Positions 34,850 to 48,400 of a stretch of 64,000 nt of DNA are shown here, in pieces. The translations under genes and the position numbers were made by a program. The number at the start of each line of letters is the position of its first letter. The first letter of the stretch is position 1. Source of the DNA: Acridotheres tristis (lineage: Eukaryota; Chordata; Aves; Passeriformes; Sturnidae); NCBI GenBank assembly GCA_037013685.1, contig CM072898.1:1922001-1986000 (forward strand), given 5' to 3'. The notes under the pieces are model-generated. The model ran no database searches. It worked only from the letters and a program-made list of their open reading frames with translations, and was not told the DNA's origin.

Positions 34850-36400
34850 GGTCTGGCTAGAGCGAGTAGCTCCGGACAGCGGCAGGTGCAAAGCAGAGCA
34901 GCGAACCGCGATCTGTCCGTGCTTGGAGTCTGGGACAGCTCCCTCCGCTGCACGGACGGGCCGGGCGGGGCAGCCGAGGCTCGGTCGCTTCTCCTGGCGG
35001 GACGGGACCGCTCCCTGCGGACAGGCGGGGCAGGGAGGCTGCTCCACACCGAGTCCGTCCCTACGGCACCTCCCTGCACCCGCTGCCGCCCCGCGGCTTC
35101 CCGAGGGGCAGTGCCGCCCTCCCCCAAGATGGCCGCACCTGCCGAGGCGCTCGGGCGGTCCCGGCGCCGGTTCCGAGCGCGCTCCCGCCCGGGTGCCTCC
35201 GGTGCAGCCCCGGGGCGGGGCGGAGGCGGTGGCCCCTCCCATGGTGCCCCGCGCGCGGCACAGACCCGCGCATGCGCACAGCGCCGCCGGCTCCCAGCTC
35301 AGCGCAAGATGGCGGCGGGCGCGTCGGACCCACTGGAGGAGATGCTGCTCTTCTCCGAGGAGGTGGACGAGAAGGCGCTCAGCGACCTGGTGGGATCCCT
35401 GGAATCGCAGCTGGCCGGCGGCCGCGGCCCCGCCGAGCCGCCCCCGCCCAGGACCTCCGCCCCGTCCCAGGAGCCGCAGCCGCAGCAGGGGAGCCTGGCG
35501 GGGGGCAGCAGCCCCGGCCGGCAACAGCACGGCCGCCCTGCGCCCCCTCCCGCGCCCGGGGCAGGGGAGGCGGTGGCGCGCCCCGGCAGCGCGGGGAGCC
35601 GAGCTCCCGCCCAGGGGCCTCTCCCGTCCCCGTCTACCCCGGCGGCGGCGGCAGCGGCGGCGGGGAGGGGAGCGAGTGTAAACAGTAGTAGTGTGCAGCA
35701 ATCACATGGAGCGGCTCCCGGCGGCGGCAGCCCCGCCGCTCCCGCCCCGCCGCAGCCCGCCGCCCCTGCCCAGCCTGTCAACAACCATGTGGCCGCTGCA
35801 GCCGCCGCCGCGCGGGACGCGGGGAGCCCCGGCCCCAGCCCGCCCGCCGCCGACGGCGCGCCCGGGGCCGCGGGGGGCGGCGGGACCCCGGCGGGGGGCG
35901 GCGGAGCGGCGGGAGCGGCCGAGGGCGCCGCCGCTGCCCCCGCGCCGCGCCCCGGCGAGGCGGCGCCCAACGGGGAGGGCGCGGGGGCCCGGGCGGGCGC
36001 GGCGCCGCCCGTTAGCGGGCACGGCGGGGCCGCCGCCGCGCAGCCCCAGCCCGCGCCCGGCGCGCTGCCCGCGGTCACCGCGCTCGGCGCCTCCGCTAGC
36101 CCCGCGCCCGCACCGCCGGCCCCGGGCTCGGCCCCGCCGGCCCCCGTGGCCCCCGCCGCGCCCAAGCCCGCGGTCACCGCCAAGGCGGGTGCTGCCCTGC
36201 CCGCCGCCCCCCAGGCCGTGTCGCCGCGGCCGGCGCTGGGCGCTGCCCCCCGCATTGTGGCCCCGCAGCTGATCGTGCGGCCGCCGCCGCAGACCACCAT
36301 CCAGCTGCCGCCCGGCTTCACCATCCCGCCCGGTAAGTGCTGCGCAGCGCTCCCGGCAGCGCCGCTCCTCTCACCTTCTTCTCTTGGCCGAGGGCTTTTG
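34850..36400 (+). promoter_or_regulatory. CpG island and promoter region of the TAF4-type gene
   Basis: Very high GC and CpG density spans the upstream flank and all of coding exon 1. Two YY1-type motifs, AAGATGGCCGC (35126-35136) and AAGATGGCGGC (35306-35316), each contain an in-frame ATG. The transcription start is not visible. Confidence 0.75.
35309..36332 (+). CDS. TAF4-type gene, coding exon 1
   Basis: The start ATG at 35309 was chosen because MAAG and DEKALSDLVGSLESQL align with the TAF4 N-terminus. The exon is 1,024 nt, mostly Ala/Pro/Gly-rich, ending FTIPP plus one base at G|GTAAGT. The frame stays open upstream, and another in-frame ATG at 35129 would add 60 residues. Confidence 0.9.
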
Positions 36401-39400
36401 CTTTCCCCCAAAGCTGTCGTGTCCCTGCTGCTGGAAACCAAAGAAGAGGCACCTGTCTGAGGGCACCGTCTGACGAACAGGCTGCCGCTAATTAGGGTGT
36501 AACTGGTACGGCTAATGCCGAGTAATTGCGGCTGCTGTGGGGTGAGTTACTGGTTTTGTCCTGGGGAGAGCGGTAGTTACAGTGAGTTACCCTGTGATGG
36601 TGTAGTTGGACACCGGATAAAGAGCTGGAGCGATAGCGAAGAATATATGGGTTTTAAAGGACTTTATCTTCTGCTTTACGCTTGATAGTTCTGAAAAGTT
36701 TTTCTACTTGAAAGAATGTTTTGTGCTGTGAACCAGGTGGTAAATGTGTGTAATCTAAAATTTATCATTTCAGTAATTGTGAAGTTCACGTTTTGTGAGG
36801 GTAGTCTTCACATCACCAGATTTTTTTTCCAACTCTGAAGCGATTGTGTGCTCTTTGTACTCCTCGAAGTTTCATAACTTTATTTACTAACAATTTGAGT
36901 TCAGCAAGGTTGCTAGCTTCCTTCATCCAGCATCCTTCATCCTCATGATTCATACTCTTAATCTGTATATTGTTTCATCTGAAGGGCACTGTGGTCCTCT
37001 ACTTAGATTTTCATGTTGCAAAAACTTTGGTATCTTCATGCCTTCTTGATTTAGGAGCTGATTCAACATTTAAGCTAATTCCTTTTTTTTTTTCCTAGTA
37101 TCGTGCTAATATCAATAGCATGTTAAGATGTGGACCTATTGATGTAGTCTGAAATAACTTAGTTCTTCCAACTTGTTTCTTGCAATATTTGATATTTATT
37201 AGCTAAGTAGAGCAGCAATGTGATGGTGTAGATGTTTGCTTCTCAGTGGACTTTTAGTAGTTGTGTATTTGGCCCTAGTTTATGAAAAATCCTCCAGAAT
37301 CTGATGCTCCAAACATACAAATCTTGGTGGTTTCATGAAGACCCAACTAACTTGAAACAGATAAGTTGCTGTTCAGACTGTGTGCCTTTAACCTTTACCT
37401 CCCCTTGTTAATCTGTTGAAGGTTACTCTATGCAGATGTTAATGTGCATTGTAACTTTTCGCACAGTTTCTGAAGTTCACTGTGTCAATATTTTGATCTG
37501 TTACTTTCAAGCAGAAGTGGGAAAACTGAACCTTGAAAACAGTTGGAGCCAGGTTATAGAAAATGCTATGGAAATAATACGCCAGAAAGTTTTAATTTAA
37601 ATTTGATTTTATTACAAGGTAGTTGGAAATCCATTAAATTTGCATAAACATAAAGATAGTATGTTCTAAAAAGAAGTTATGCAGAAAATACAATGTCAGT
37701 TTTGGATTTTTAACTTAGTGGATAATTAATCTGAAACTCTCATATAGCAAACTTCTATATAAAACAGAAATTTAGAATCAGTTTTTGAGGACAGGTATTA
37801 TTATTGTAGCAGATAATGGTCATAAGTTGCATATTTCATCTTTATGTGACTGACAGGAAGGTAAAATTAAACTCATAATTTAACTGGATTCTGGCATGTA
37901 CTAGCTGCTCAGTAACAGGAATTTGTAGTCCTCCAAACTGAATTAAAATATAATGTTAACACATGAATATTTATTAATTTATAGTAGTAATTGTGTCTGC
38001 AGATTTGATTGAGACTGTGGCACATGTTGCAATTCATTTGTCCTTTCCACTCAGTTTTTCTCTATTCAGGATTAGGTTTAGCAAATCCGAAGATAAATTA
38101 AGAACACGCCTGTGAATCTGTGTAATGCAAATAGAACATGTATTTTTTAATGTGTGGTAGGCATTATCCTGTGAGGATTTTTTTATAAGGTTCACAACAT
38201 AATCAGGCAGGTGATAACCAGTTTGGCCAGTTGGCATATTGGTGTGTCCAGATGGTTTAGGAATGTCATATGCCAAATATATCATCTGCTTGCAGGATTT
38301 TCTGCAAATATAAACTGTGAAGCTTGGTGCTGAAATGGCTAATGGACCTTAAAAGTTGCTTTTTAGATGAGTTTTTAATGAGTTTCACTCTTGGCTTTGA
38401 AAGAGAGTTGTTATTATGGCTTTTGGATGTGGTCCTTGCTGTAGCTCTGTATGCTTGTTACCTTAAACTTTGATTTCCATGAATCTGTAGTTTATGGTGG
38501 CAGAAATTTGCCTTCTGTTTGTGTTTCTAGCAGGAAAGCACTCAGCTCTGTGAGTGAGGGCTTTTATGTGTGCTGCAGTTCTCTCACATGTTCATCCCAC
38601 AATTGGGATTTGGTTTTTCCATGTCAGACTGAAAGAAAGGCTTTCTTGCTATAGTGTTCTGAAATTTGTCTTAATAGTGTTTCAGTTTCTTTATCCTCAG
38701 GGTATGCTGCAAAGTGTGTCCCTTTAGCAAGGTGTTGGGTTTTTTTTCCCCGGGGAGTTAACAATTAGAATTGGATGTAAGCTTTTACCTTTTAGAAGTG
38801 GATATAAGAGTTTACCTTCTTCATTTTCCTTTGAAAAGTTAAAAAAGTATATTAAGCAATTTGCACTTAGAGAAAAGTTGTAGAAACAGTGTCTACTGAC
38901 CCTGTTATCAGCAGATTAAAAGTGATTTCATAGTTTTTTAGGTTTTGGTTCTCTAGTTGTTGCAGACAAGATGTTTTCCTATTTATTTGACTCATTGTAT
39001 CCTATCTAGGTTAAATTATTAAAATGTATTCTGGAACTGACTTGGAAATTATTTTTAAAAATCTGTCTGGAGAACTGCTTCTTAGTTCTGAGTGAACTGT
39101 AGGAAGAACATTACATGCTTTGCAGTGACCTTGAATGTGTGAAACTCCAGGATCCATGGACCAACTTAGCCATTGTTTCCCCCTTTCCAGCTTGCTGGCT
39201 ACAAAACTTTGGGCACAGATTGATGGCAATGGCTCTGTTGTCTAGAAGGCCTCTATTTGTGAGGTGTTTTACAAGAAAATAATCTGAAAAAAATTGTCAT
39301 TTACTTCCAGAAGGTGTTAGAAAACACTTGCCAATTGTCTAAAATTGCTGCAGTGTACCATAGTGTGCTGAGGAGTCGTGTTGGTTCTCTGGGCCTGACA

Positions 39401-42400
39401 GTGTTTGTTGTTCATGTTGAAATCATAGGTAGTGCCTCCCAAAGAGGTGATGGTGGCTACCAAATAGATTAAACTGTTAATGCTCAACGTTAAGTGAATC
39501 TCAAATACTGTATACTCAGAAGTGTGTCTGGCCTAATATTTGCATGTACTCATAAGCTGTTGTTTAGTGAAGCTCTCTGGGCATTGTCCCTGGTATGCAC
39601 ATACTCAGTTATATTCCCAGCAGCTGCATTGTCCTTACAGTCTTTACTTTTAATGAGCATTTATTTCTAATTTTGTTCTCCTGACCCTGACTAGACTGCT
39701 AGAAACCACTGTCCCCCAAACAGTCAAGTGGCTGCTTTTTTCATCACTGCTTTCCCTAAACTGCAGTTACTTAAATTCCAAACTGAATTGGGTGTGCTAG
39801 TGGGGACTCCTTTTTTTCTTTGCAATAAAATCTCCTGTTACATGAGAATCAAAAAAGGTAGACTATAGAGAATAATGTAGAGTGCTATACATGGATTTTG
39901 CTCTGCATTCTGTGGTTCTTTGTGTGTTACCTTGGCTGTTGTTTGCTGTGCAGTGACTGTTCCCTGCCCCCCTAGGGATGGTCCTGGTGCGCACGGATGC
40001 CGGACAGCTCGTCATGGTGCCCCAGCAGGCTCTGGCACAGGCTCAGATGCAGGCTCAGGTGCAGACACAGGGACAGGGTCCTGCCAGCATGTCACCCAGG
40101 CTTTCTGTGCCCACCACTGGCCCTGTTTTTCGCCTGTCAACAGCTCAGGTATGTGTGGCTTCATTTCACTTTGGTGCATTATGTCTTACACATTGTTACC
40201 TCATTTGTTTCTGCAGCCGTGCTGTCTTTCCCCTTCTGTTGTGAAAATAGGGAATACTTATTCGAATGTTGTTTATTTTATGAGACCTAGGATTTTTTTT
40301 TAAATTTAAGGAAAAAATCTGCTTTAGAGAGTCTCTTAAGACCTGTGAGAATGAGAGATGATTGGAGGCTGCAAAGCTCAGTCTTAGTCTGGACTGTATA
40401 TCACTGGTTTAGTAAGTGTCCCTTGCTGCTCTGAATCAGAAGTACTGTGATATCCCAGGATGGCTGATTTCACTGGACATTAGAAAAGAGAAAGCTAATC
40501 ACATTCTATCCAAGGATTTGCAATAATTTTTAAATAACTTTAAAAATATACTTTCTTCAAAAGAAAGATTGATTTGATTCTTCTAATTTGCTTCTGGGTG
40601 TGATCTGCCTACACTGAAAGTTTTGCCTGTGTTGTGAGTACATTTCCCTTTTTCTAGGGATTGGTAGGATAGAGTGCTTTCCTATCTCAAATTCATCAGT
40701 GGAATGTGTTGATTTGAACTTGGGGCTGATTTATTTCCTAGGGTGAATGTGGGGTAGTCTTGTGTTTTTTGGTTTGTTTTGGTTTTGGTGTTTTGTTTCT
40801 GTAGGGGTTGTTTTTTTCTTTTGTTTTGTTGTTTATTTAAATTTCTTTGAAGGCTGCATTGGTTCAAAAGTTTCTAGAGAGACAATTTAGCTTTGGGCCG
40901 TTTAGGGCTAGAACTGAGCTATTTCACTGAAATGCAGAGGCAAATATGTTTGGATGTTAGTACAGGGCTGCTGTGCCATAGTAATAAGAGGTGGAGTTTA
41001 AGGTAGTTTTTTCTAAGGTCTGGATTTGCAGAATAGATAAGTAATTCTGTATGGAAAGATTAAAAAGGTGCCTTTACAACTCTTTAGTTGTTGTAGAAGT
41101 TGCTTGAAATAAGTTCAACAGGTATTTCCCAATATTTATCATTTCATTACTTTCCCTTTATATGCTTTATGTATTGCACTGTATTTATAGTCTAAAAGAT
41201 TTTAAAGTTTAATTCAAAACTGAAAACGATGATAAACATTTCACAAGAAAAGGAAGCTGGAATAAATTTGGAGAATTGAAAATAGTAACATGAGGCAATC
41301 TATAAACCACAAAGTAGCCGACTAGAATGTAAGTTTTAGAAGTGAATGTACCTAGGAAGACTGTAGCTCATTGTCAGGAAAGACATAAATGAAAGCCTGG
41401 AATCACTTGGAAAAACTTTATGCTCTCAAAAGAGAGGTAAATGCAGAATTGGATGAAATTTGTTAAAGAACTCGTTGCAGAAAAGGCAGCCATATAATGT
41501 TTAAATTTCTGGTATCTGGAAGAATAAGACCTGTAGAAACCTTCAAAGAGAAATGTATTCCAGGAAAATAAGCACAGAGATAAGCCTGTGTTCATTTACA
41601 GATTTATTTTTTTACTAGTTTGAACAAAATTGCAGCCAGTTCCTGAATTTGTACATCTGTCTTTGGTTGTTGGGGGCTTTCTTTGTGAATAACTGCACTT
41701 CTTTAGTAATTACTACAAGCAGAAGTTCTAGCAGTGGCTCCTGATACAAGTGTGTAGTGTAAGTGCAAAACAGGTGTGTGATGGGACTGTACCAACAGTG
41801 GGATCTAAGTCTGCTAGTTTTAGCTGTTTCTTCCACACTGTTAGTTTTCTATATGGCCAGCATACTGAATTAAAACTCATTATGGAAGTATTCATAAGAG
41901 ATATTAAAAAATCGTTTGTAATTTGAGGACTTCTGAGGAATAAGCTTTACTGCACATGGAATCTAATGAAGTGTGCAGAAGTGTAGACCCCCCTGCTTGG
42001 CTCTGGGTTCAGTCTGGGATTTGGATCCCAAAATCAGCCTTAAGATGTGTGCACAGCAAATGTAGATCATGATGATCTTAGGCAGCTGTTCTCTACTTGT
42101 ATGAAGCAGTTAATGTTGCAGAAGGAGTATAACCCTATTTGATGGATTTATATAAAAATAAACCCATGAGAATACTGCATGTTCAGGTGTTTGTAGAGTC
42201 AGCTGAAATCTGGAGGAGTTCAGGTATTAGAAAGTTGTGTTTGTTTTTGTACAGATTTCTGCCCAGATGAATACCCCACTGCACTGGACACTTGTTTTTT
42301 CCTTTTTTTTTTTTTTGCCTTTACACTACCAAGTGCTAGCACCCTGGCTCAGAATAGAGGAAGTCAGCAAGGCCTTAGGAATGATCAATATCTTGCAAGA

Positions 42401-45400
42401 TGGAAAAGTTTGATTATTTTAGTGTAGGGGGATTAGAATCATGATATTGTAGCTTTTCAGGATTGATCTCCTTTGAAAATCTCAGTGGTAGCTGCCCAAA
42501 CTGTACTGCATCATTTCTCTATTTGTTGTAATTAACAGAGTTAAGAAATAATTAATATTGCCCTTGGGAAATTTGCATTGAACTTCCCTGATTCTGCACT
42601 TGATCTTCAGAGTCTTCTTTCGTTGTGACATACTTATGTTTTGTATGTTTGACCTTAGAGTGTTCTTTAAAAATTGTGGTTGGCAGCCTTTTAAAACAAG
42701 GTTGTAAAGATATAAATTCTAAAACTTTATCTAATCAGAACTAGACACAGGACTTTTATTTGATTAGGTGGATGGTTTATAACCAGACTGTTCATTGTTT
42801 TTCCAGATGAAATGTTCAATGATAAATATTATGCTAAAGTTTTAGAAATGCCAGTTATTTGAGTAGTCATTATAATGAGTCAATTCAGGGATCTGGTTCT
42901 ATGTACTGAAAAATAATTTTTTCAGGGAGTTTTTAATTAAGCTGTTTTATCTCTTTCTGGTGGTCAGAAAGCTGAATTCAGTGAATTAAAATTTCCAGAA
43001 GAAATTTTAAATTAATAAAAAATAATGTCCCCTAGGTTTTTGTTTATATAGAGTATGAATATTCAAGAGTTATGATGTCCACTGTGACTGAAACACAGGA
43101 AAATTGTGGTGCCATTAGCTCAAGACAGAATATAAACATAAATTGCCTGAATCCTGCAAAGTGGTGTGTGAGATGGATGAACATGGCAGGCTATGGAGTT
43201 TTAACCTTTCTTTCTGATATTAGTGGGATGGTTGGTATTTTACTGTGCAGAGCTCATCTTAATTACTGTATCTTTATTCAGTTATTTTAAGATAGCTTTA
43301 TTTGGATTAAAATGCAGAGTGCTTTAAATTTGTAGATCTTAGCATTGTATTTTTGTCACTGAGTTTGTGTTCTACCCTTCTTCTCCCTATGTAGAAAGTC
43401 AGTACAGGTGGAAACTTGCAGTTCATAAGGTATTATTTCCTAGAATCTTAAGGATTTTAGGAAATAATATCTTATGAAGAATGCGTCAGAAAAAGACAGG
43501 GCTTTCATACTTCATGGCTATTCTGGTTGCTGTTCTGCAGATTGTCCTGATTTTTAGCCTAATGACAGCCATTCAGGTGTCACAAGTTACTCAGCTAAGT
43601 GATTGTTTTCATTTGTTTATACACTTTAATTATTGTGATGAGAAAGTCTGTTGTGAGCTATGCAGCTAGATGTAAAATACAGGATATTAAATAACATGCC
43701 AAAGAAATTGCAAAAGCTGGCAGTTACTTTTGGCAACTCATTAAGAAGTGTTGACAGTGCTAACTGGAGAACATAAAATGGATGTGGAATTACTTTTTTT
43801 AAAACTAGAAGAAGGAGTGTCTGAAAAACTACCAAGTGTTCATCTAAATTTGAAAGTTCTTTGGTTCTCTCCCCTTGACAACTGTAATTTCTCCAGTCTC
43901 AAAAAAGGAGGGGAAAATAAGGCAATGTTTTAAATGTTCTGAAATAAGATTGACTTGATCAATACATACAGAACTGTTCAAATTTTAAGCTACTTCTGCA
44001 GCCTGGATACTACTGCAAGATTTTTTTTTCCATACCTAGGGTTATCATTTGCTCACAGATATTTTGGAAGAAAAATGAGCCAGGTTTTCCCTGAAAATTC
44101 CTCTAGCTTCAGCAGCTGGGCTGATATCCAGGACAGTATGTGAGGAAGGAGCCACTTTCCTCTGGGAACAATGGAAGCTGCTGAGATAAGGAAAGTGTAG
44201 TGTGTTTCCTCTGAGGAATTTGTGTAAGGGCTTGAGTAAAGGCTTTCCCTAAAGTCTGTGGCTCTGTCCTTACATATTGTGTTGTTGAAGGTTCAGAAGT
44301 TAAATATCTGTATACAGTAGCACTTACTGTTGCAGGGAATTGATAGAGCCACCCCTCTTCCCTTCCCAAGTTTAAAAAAGGTGTGTTTGGATTGCAGTGC
44401 CAAACACAGGAGTTCAGAAAGACTAAGGTCCTGTTGGTCCTACCTTGCTGTGTCCTGTGGGTGTGCAGTGAATTCCAGTCCTTCCACGACGAATGCTTCA
44501 GCTGGGCAGTCAAGGCACACGATTGAGTTACACAGCAGACTTAAATCTGATGTTTTTTATTCTGTAATTGCTTGCATTTGCTATTTAAGTTGTTTGATTT
44601 CTGCTGTTTATAGTATCTTTATCTTGTTCTTTGCAGCTTTCAGGAGTAGAGGCAGATGTACAGCTTTGGGTAGCTTTGTGTTATATTCTTGGGACAAGAG
44701 AGGCAAATCCATTTTGAAAGAGAAGTCTTGGGTTCTTCTTGACTCTTAGATGGGGTAATCTTTGATTAACATTTAGTTATCCCCCTCTTAATTACTGCTG
44801 TGTAGAGCATGAATAAAATCTGATTGTTTCCATTCTTAGTGGGATTCTGGAAAACTGGCACGTGGGGATAATCACGTACCTTGTAAGGGGGAGCTCAGCT
44901 GGGATCAGTTTAAGGCTGAGCTCAAAGGAGCTGGAGCATGGAGCGTGTCCCAGGGGGGCTGGACCCGTGTCCCGGGGGGCTGGACCCGTGTCCCGGGGGG
45001 GCTGGACCCGTGTCCCAGGGGGGCTGGACCCGTGTCCCGGGGGGACATGGACCCGTGTCCCGGGGGGACAGGGACCCGTGTCCCGGGGGGGCATGGACCC
45101 GTGTCCCGGGGGGCATGGACCCGTGTCCCAGGGGGGACAGGGACCCGTGTCCCGGGGGGCAGGGACCCGTGTCCCGGGGGGCTGGGCAGGGACCCGTGTC
45201 CCGGGGGGCTGGGCAGGGACCCGTGTCCCAGGGGGGCAGGGACCCGTGTCCCGGGGGGCTGGGCAGGGATCCGTGTCCCGGGGGGGGGGACAGGGACCCG
45301 TGTCCCGGGGGGCTGGGCAGGGACCCGTGTCCCGGGGGGCTGGGCAGGGACCCGTGTCCCGGGGGGCTGGGCAGGGACCCGTGTCCCGGGGGGGGACAGG

Positions 45401-48400
45401 GATCCGTGTCCCGGGGGGGGGACAGGGACCCGTGTCCCGGGGGGCTGGGCAGGGTCTGCAGCACAGGCCCCACAGACGAGCAGTGACACACATCCAGCCC
45501 AATCATCAGAACCTGAACGTAACAACAGTACAGAGAGCAGTGACTGAGAAGTTCCTGTAGCACAAAGATGTATTTGATATTTTAATGATTTTTACCATTT
45601 ACTGTATTTCTGGTATCTTTAAAATAGTCAGGAAAAACATGTGTAAGTGCAATTTTACCAAATAACAGTTTTAATTTAGTTCTAATTATGAGATTGTATA
45701 GAATTGTAGTGAGGATGTTAATGGTTGGACTCATTGACCTTTGGGACCTTTTCCAACCTAAATGAATCTACAATTCTGTTCTATTAACTACTCCTAACTG
45801 CAGTTTTTCTCTGTTTAGAGAAAAATTGCACAATACTCAGGTATATTAAAAGTATTTTTCATATCAGTGCAGCTACAAGAGGCTTGGTTTTGATTTTTTA
45901 TTTTTTAAATTATTACCTCAGGGTTTATATGGAAATACTTGGTCTTCCCTGATTATTATAATAATATTTATAATGCAATAATAATAATTTATAATATAAT
46001 TTATAATTATAATAATAATTTATCGTTTGTAATAATTGATACAAGTTTGTTGTACTGTGAGAGTGATAATGTGCTTCTTTTGAAAAAAATGATTTGGATG
46101 TTTTAAACTCAGCTGTGCATAATTTTAATTTAACTTTTTACTTTTTAACCTTTTACTTTTTGATTTACATTAATTTTAGCTGAATATTAATAAATTTTTA
46201 ATGTCGCCAAATTTTAATCAGCGTTAGAATATTAGTTAAGGTACAGGATTTTTAGGAAACAAGCCACAATTTGTTAGAACTTAAATTGATCTTAGAAGAA
46301 TTCTGCTCTGGCCAAACAGTGTGGGTTTGCTTGCACTACTATATTCTTCAGAGATAATAAACAAATTCAGAAGTCTTCTAAAACTGGTAATTAGATTGCA
46401 TTAAATTTTTGCCTCCATAGATATCTCCATATCTATGTTTTGAATCAGACTTGTGAAATTGTGAAAAATAAGGAGGTGCTGCCATCTAGTTTTCCTTTGC
46501 TGTGTTTCTTTTGTTTATCTGCATTTTTCATTTGTACACTTTATGGCTTTTCATGCCTTTGTGTTTTTTTCACTGGCTTTTAGTATCTTAATACTCAGGT
46601 GGGCTTACATTCATAACCAAATAGCAAAAAAAGTTGCTTATTTCAAATTATTTTTTAATTGAAATTATGCTAGTTACAAAATTTAAGTGCTGCTGTAAAC
46701 TAAGAATATGAAGCGAATATCAGACAGGAAAGACCAGTGTTAGCCTGGCTTGTAATACTTTATTTTTGAATATCTGTTGTTGGAACTTCAAAGCAGGTGA
46801 AAGAATGTATATTGGACTTTTCATGGGTCTGCTGCTGAAAATGAATTTGTCTTCAGAGTTTACAAATGTTGTGTTTCACGTTTGATTCAAAATGTGTGTT
46901 CCATTATAAAGTTTTGTTGTCTATTTTTAGTGATCAGAAAAGGCAGTTATACGTGAACTTTGATGGTTTAGTGTTTTGTTTGTGTTGTCTAAACAGTGAT
47001 TTTTATAAATGTATTTTTAAATTTATTTTTTTAAATGGCAGTTTTTTCTAGCTTTGTTTTTTCTTGCTTCAGGCATTTTTCTAAGTTCTGCTCTTTGGAA
47101 TTTGAAGTTTCTGTCATGAACTTTACTGTTTTCTGTGTTTCAATACTCACTTTCTTTTAAGTTTCACTTTGCCATCTGTTTTGAAAATGAAAAAAAAAAA
47201 GTTTTTTGAGGGTGTGCCAAGAGCTGCATGCCCTGCTGTGGTTGTGGCCATGTTTTTGTGGTGGCACACGCTCTGAGCAGCAGCAACAGCCCAGGCTGTG
47301 CCTTCATTTGGTGCTCAGGGCAGTCTGAGCTGGGCTGATGGCTCCCAAGCTGCTGTTCTTGCTAAAGCAGAGCCTTTCAAATCTGAGATTGGTCTGGTGA
47401 TACACTTTTGCCTGGGTTTTCAGCATTGTTTATATTTCTATGGCAGCTTTGTTGGTTTTTTTTCCTCATTTATTATTATTGACTTTTGTTTTTCTTTCTG
47501 TTTTTCACATTCTTTCTGCTTTTCTGACAAATGCTTGTTTTACTGTTTGGAGAAATTTTAAGCAAATAGATCTTTGTTGTTGCTGAGGTGCACTGCCATT
47601 ATCATCAGATAAGCTATTCCATACTCTTTTTTTTTTTTTTTTTTTTATAGATGTCTTTTGGGCTTCTTTGCAGTGTTCTGGGGAGCACATTTGTGGTAGA
47701 AGGGCAGATGGGTTGGGAGGTCAGAGGGAGTAAGAAATGTGTGGTGTTTACTGTGCTTTAAGCACAAAACTGTTTTCCTTCTTGATGAGTGATTCTTTTC
47801 TGTATTAAGCAGCCAATAGGTTTTCAGTACTTACAAATGATACTGTTTACATTTTTGTAGCATTAACACAGCTCTAAAACTTAGGAAACACTCAAATATT
47901 AATAAGGCTGTAAATTTAAACATGCAAAGATTAGGATGTGCTGTAAAGGAGGTTCCTAAGCACAGTCACAGTGGTTCCCATGTGCATGTATATTATGCTG
48001 CATGACCAAATACTACTATTATTTTTAATTTCTACAGTGTGTAGGCTGGACAGTCCTAATTAATGAAGATTTATATAATATTTTTTCCTCCACTGTTCAA
48101 TGGGTTGCTTCAGGCTTACTTGCTGCCCCCCTCTGCAGTGGGAATTAATAACCAAGCAGGTTTTTTTGTGAAGCTTATCCCTATAACAACTTTCTCAACA
48201 ATGCAGTTAAGGGGATTACTGGCCTCCTTTTGTAAGCAGGAAATGGAGCCTAATTGTCTCTACTTAAAATACGAAATGAAAAATGCTGGTTAATTTATTG
48301 TGTTCAGTTTGACTTCATTGCCTTCAGTTGCTGCCGTGGCCACTCCTGGTCACAAATTCCACGTTGCAAGTTGGGCACTCAGAAATACATTGCATAAGAG

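Noticed and set aside
35299..36441. A 380-aa minus-strand frame and other long frames over the CpG island
   Set aside because: Shadow frames of GC-rich TAF4-type exon 1; composition alone explains them, and the plus-strand frame has family matches and correct splice sites.
44792..45563. Six long Gly/Pro/Arg-rich open frames on both strands
   Set aside because: They are translations of the G-rich minisatellite in the TAF4-type gene intron.
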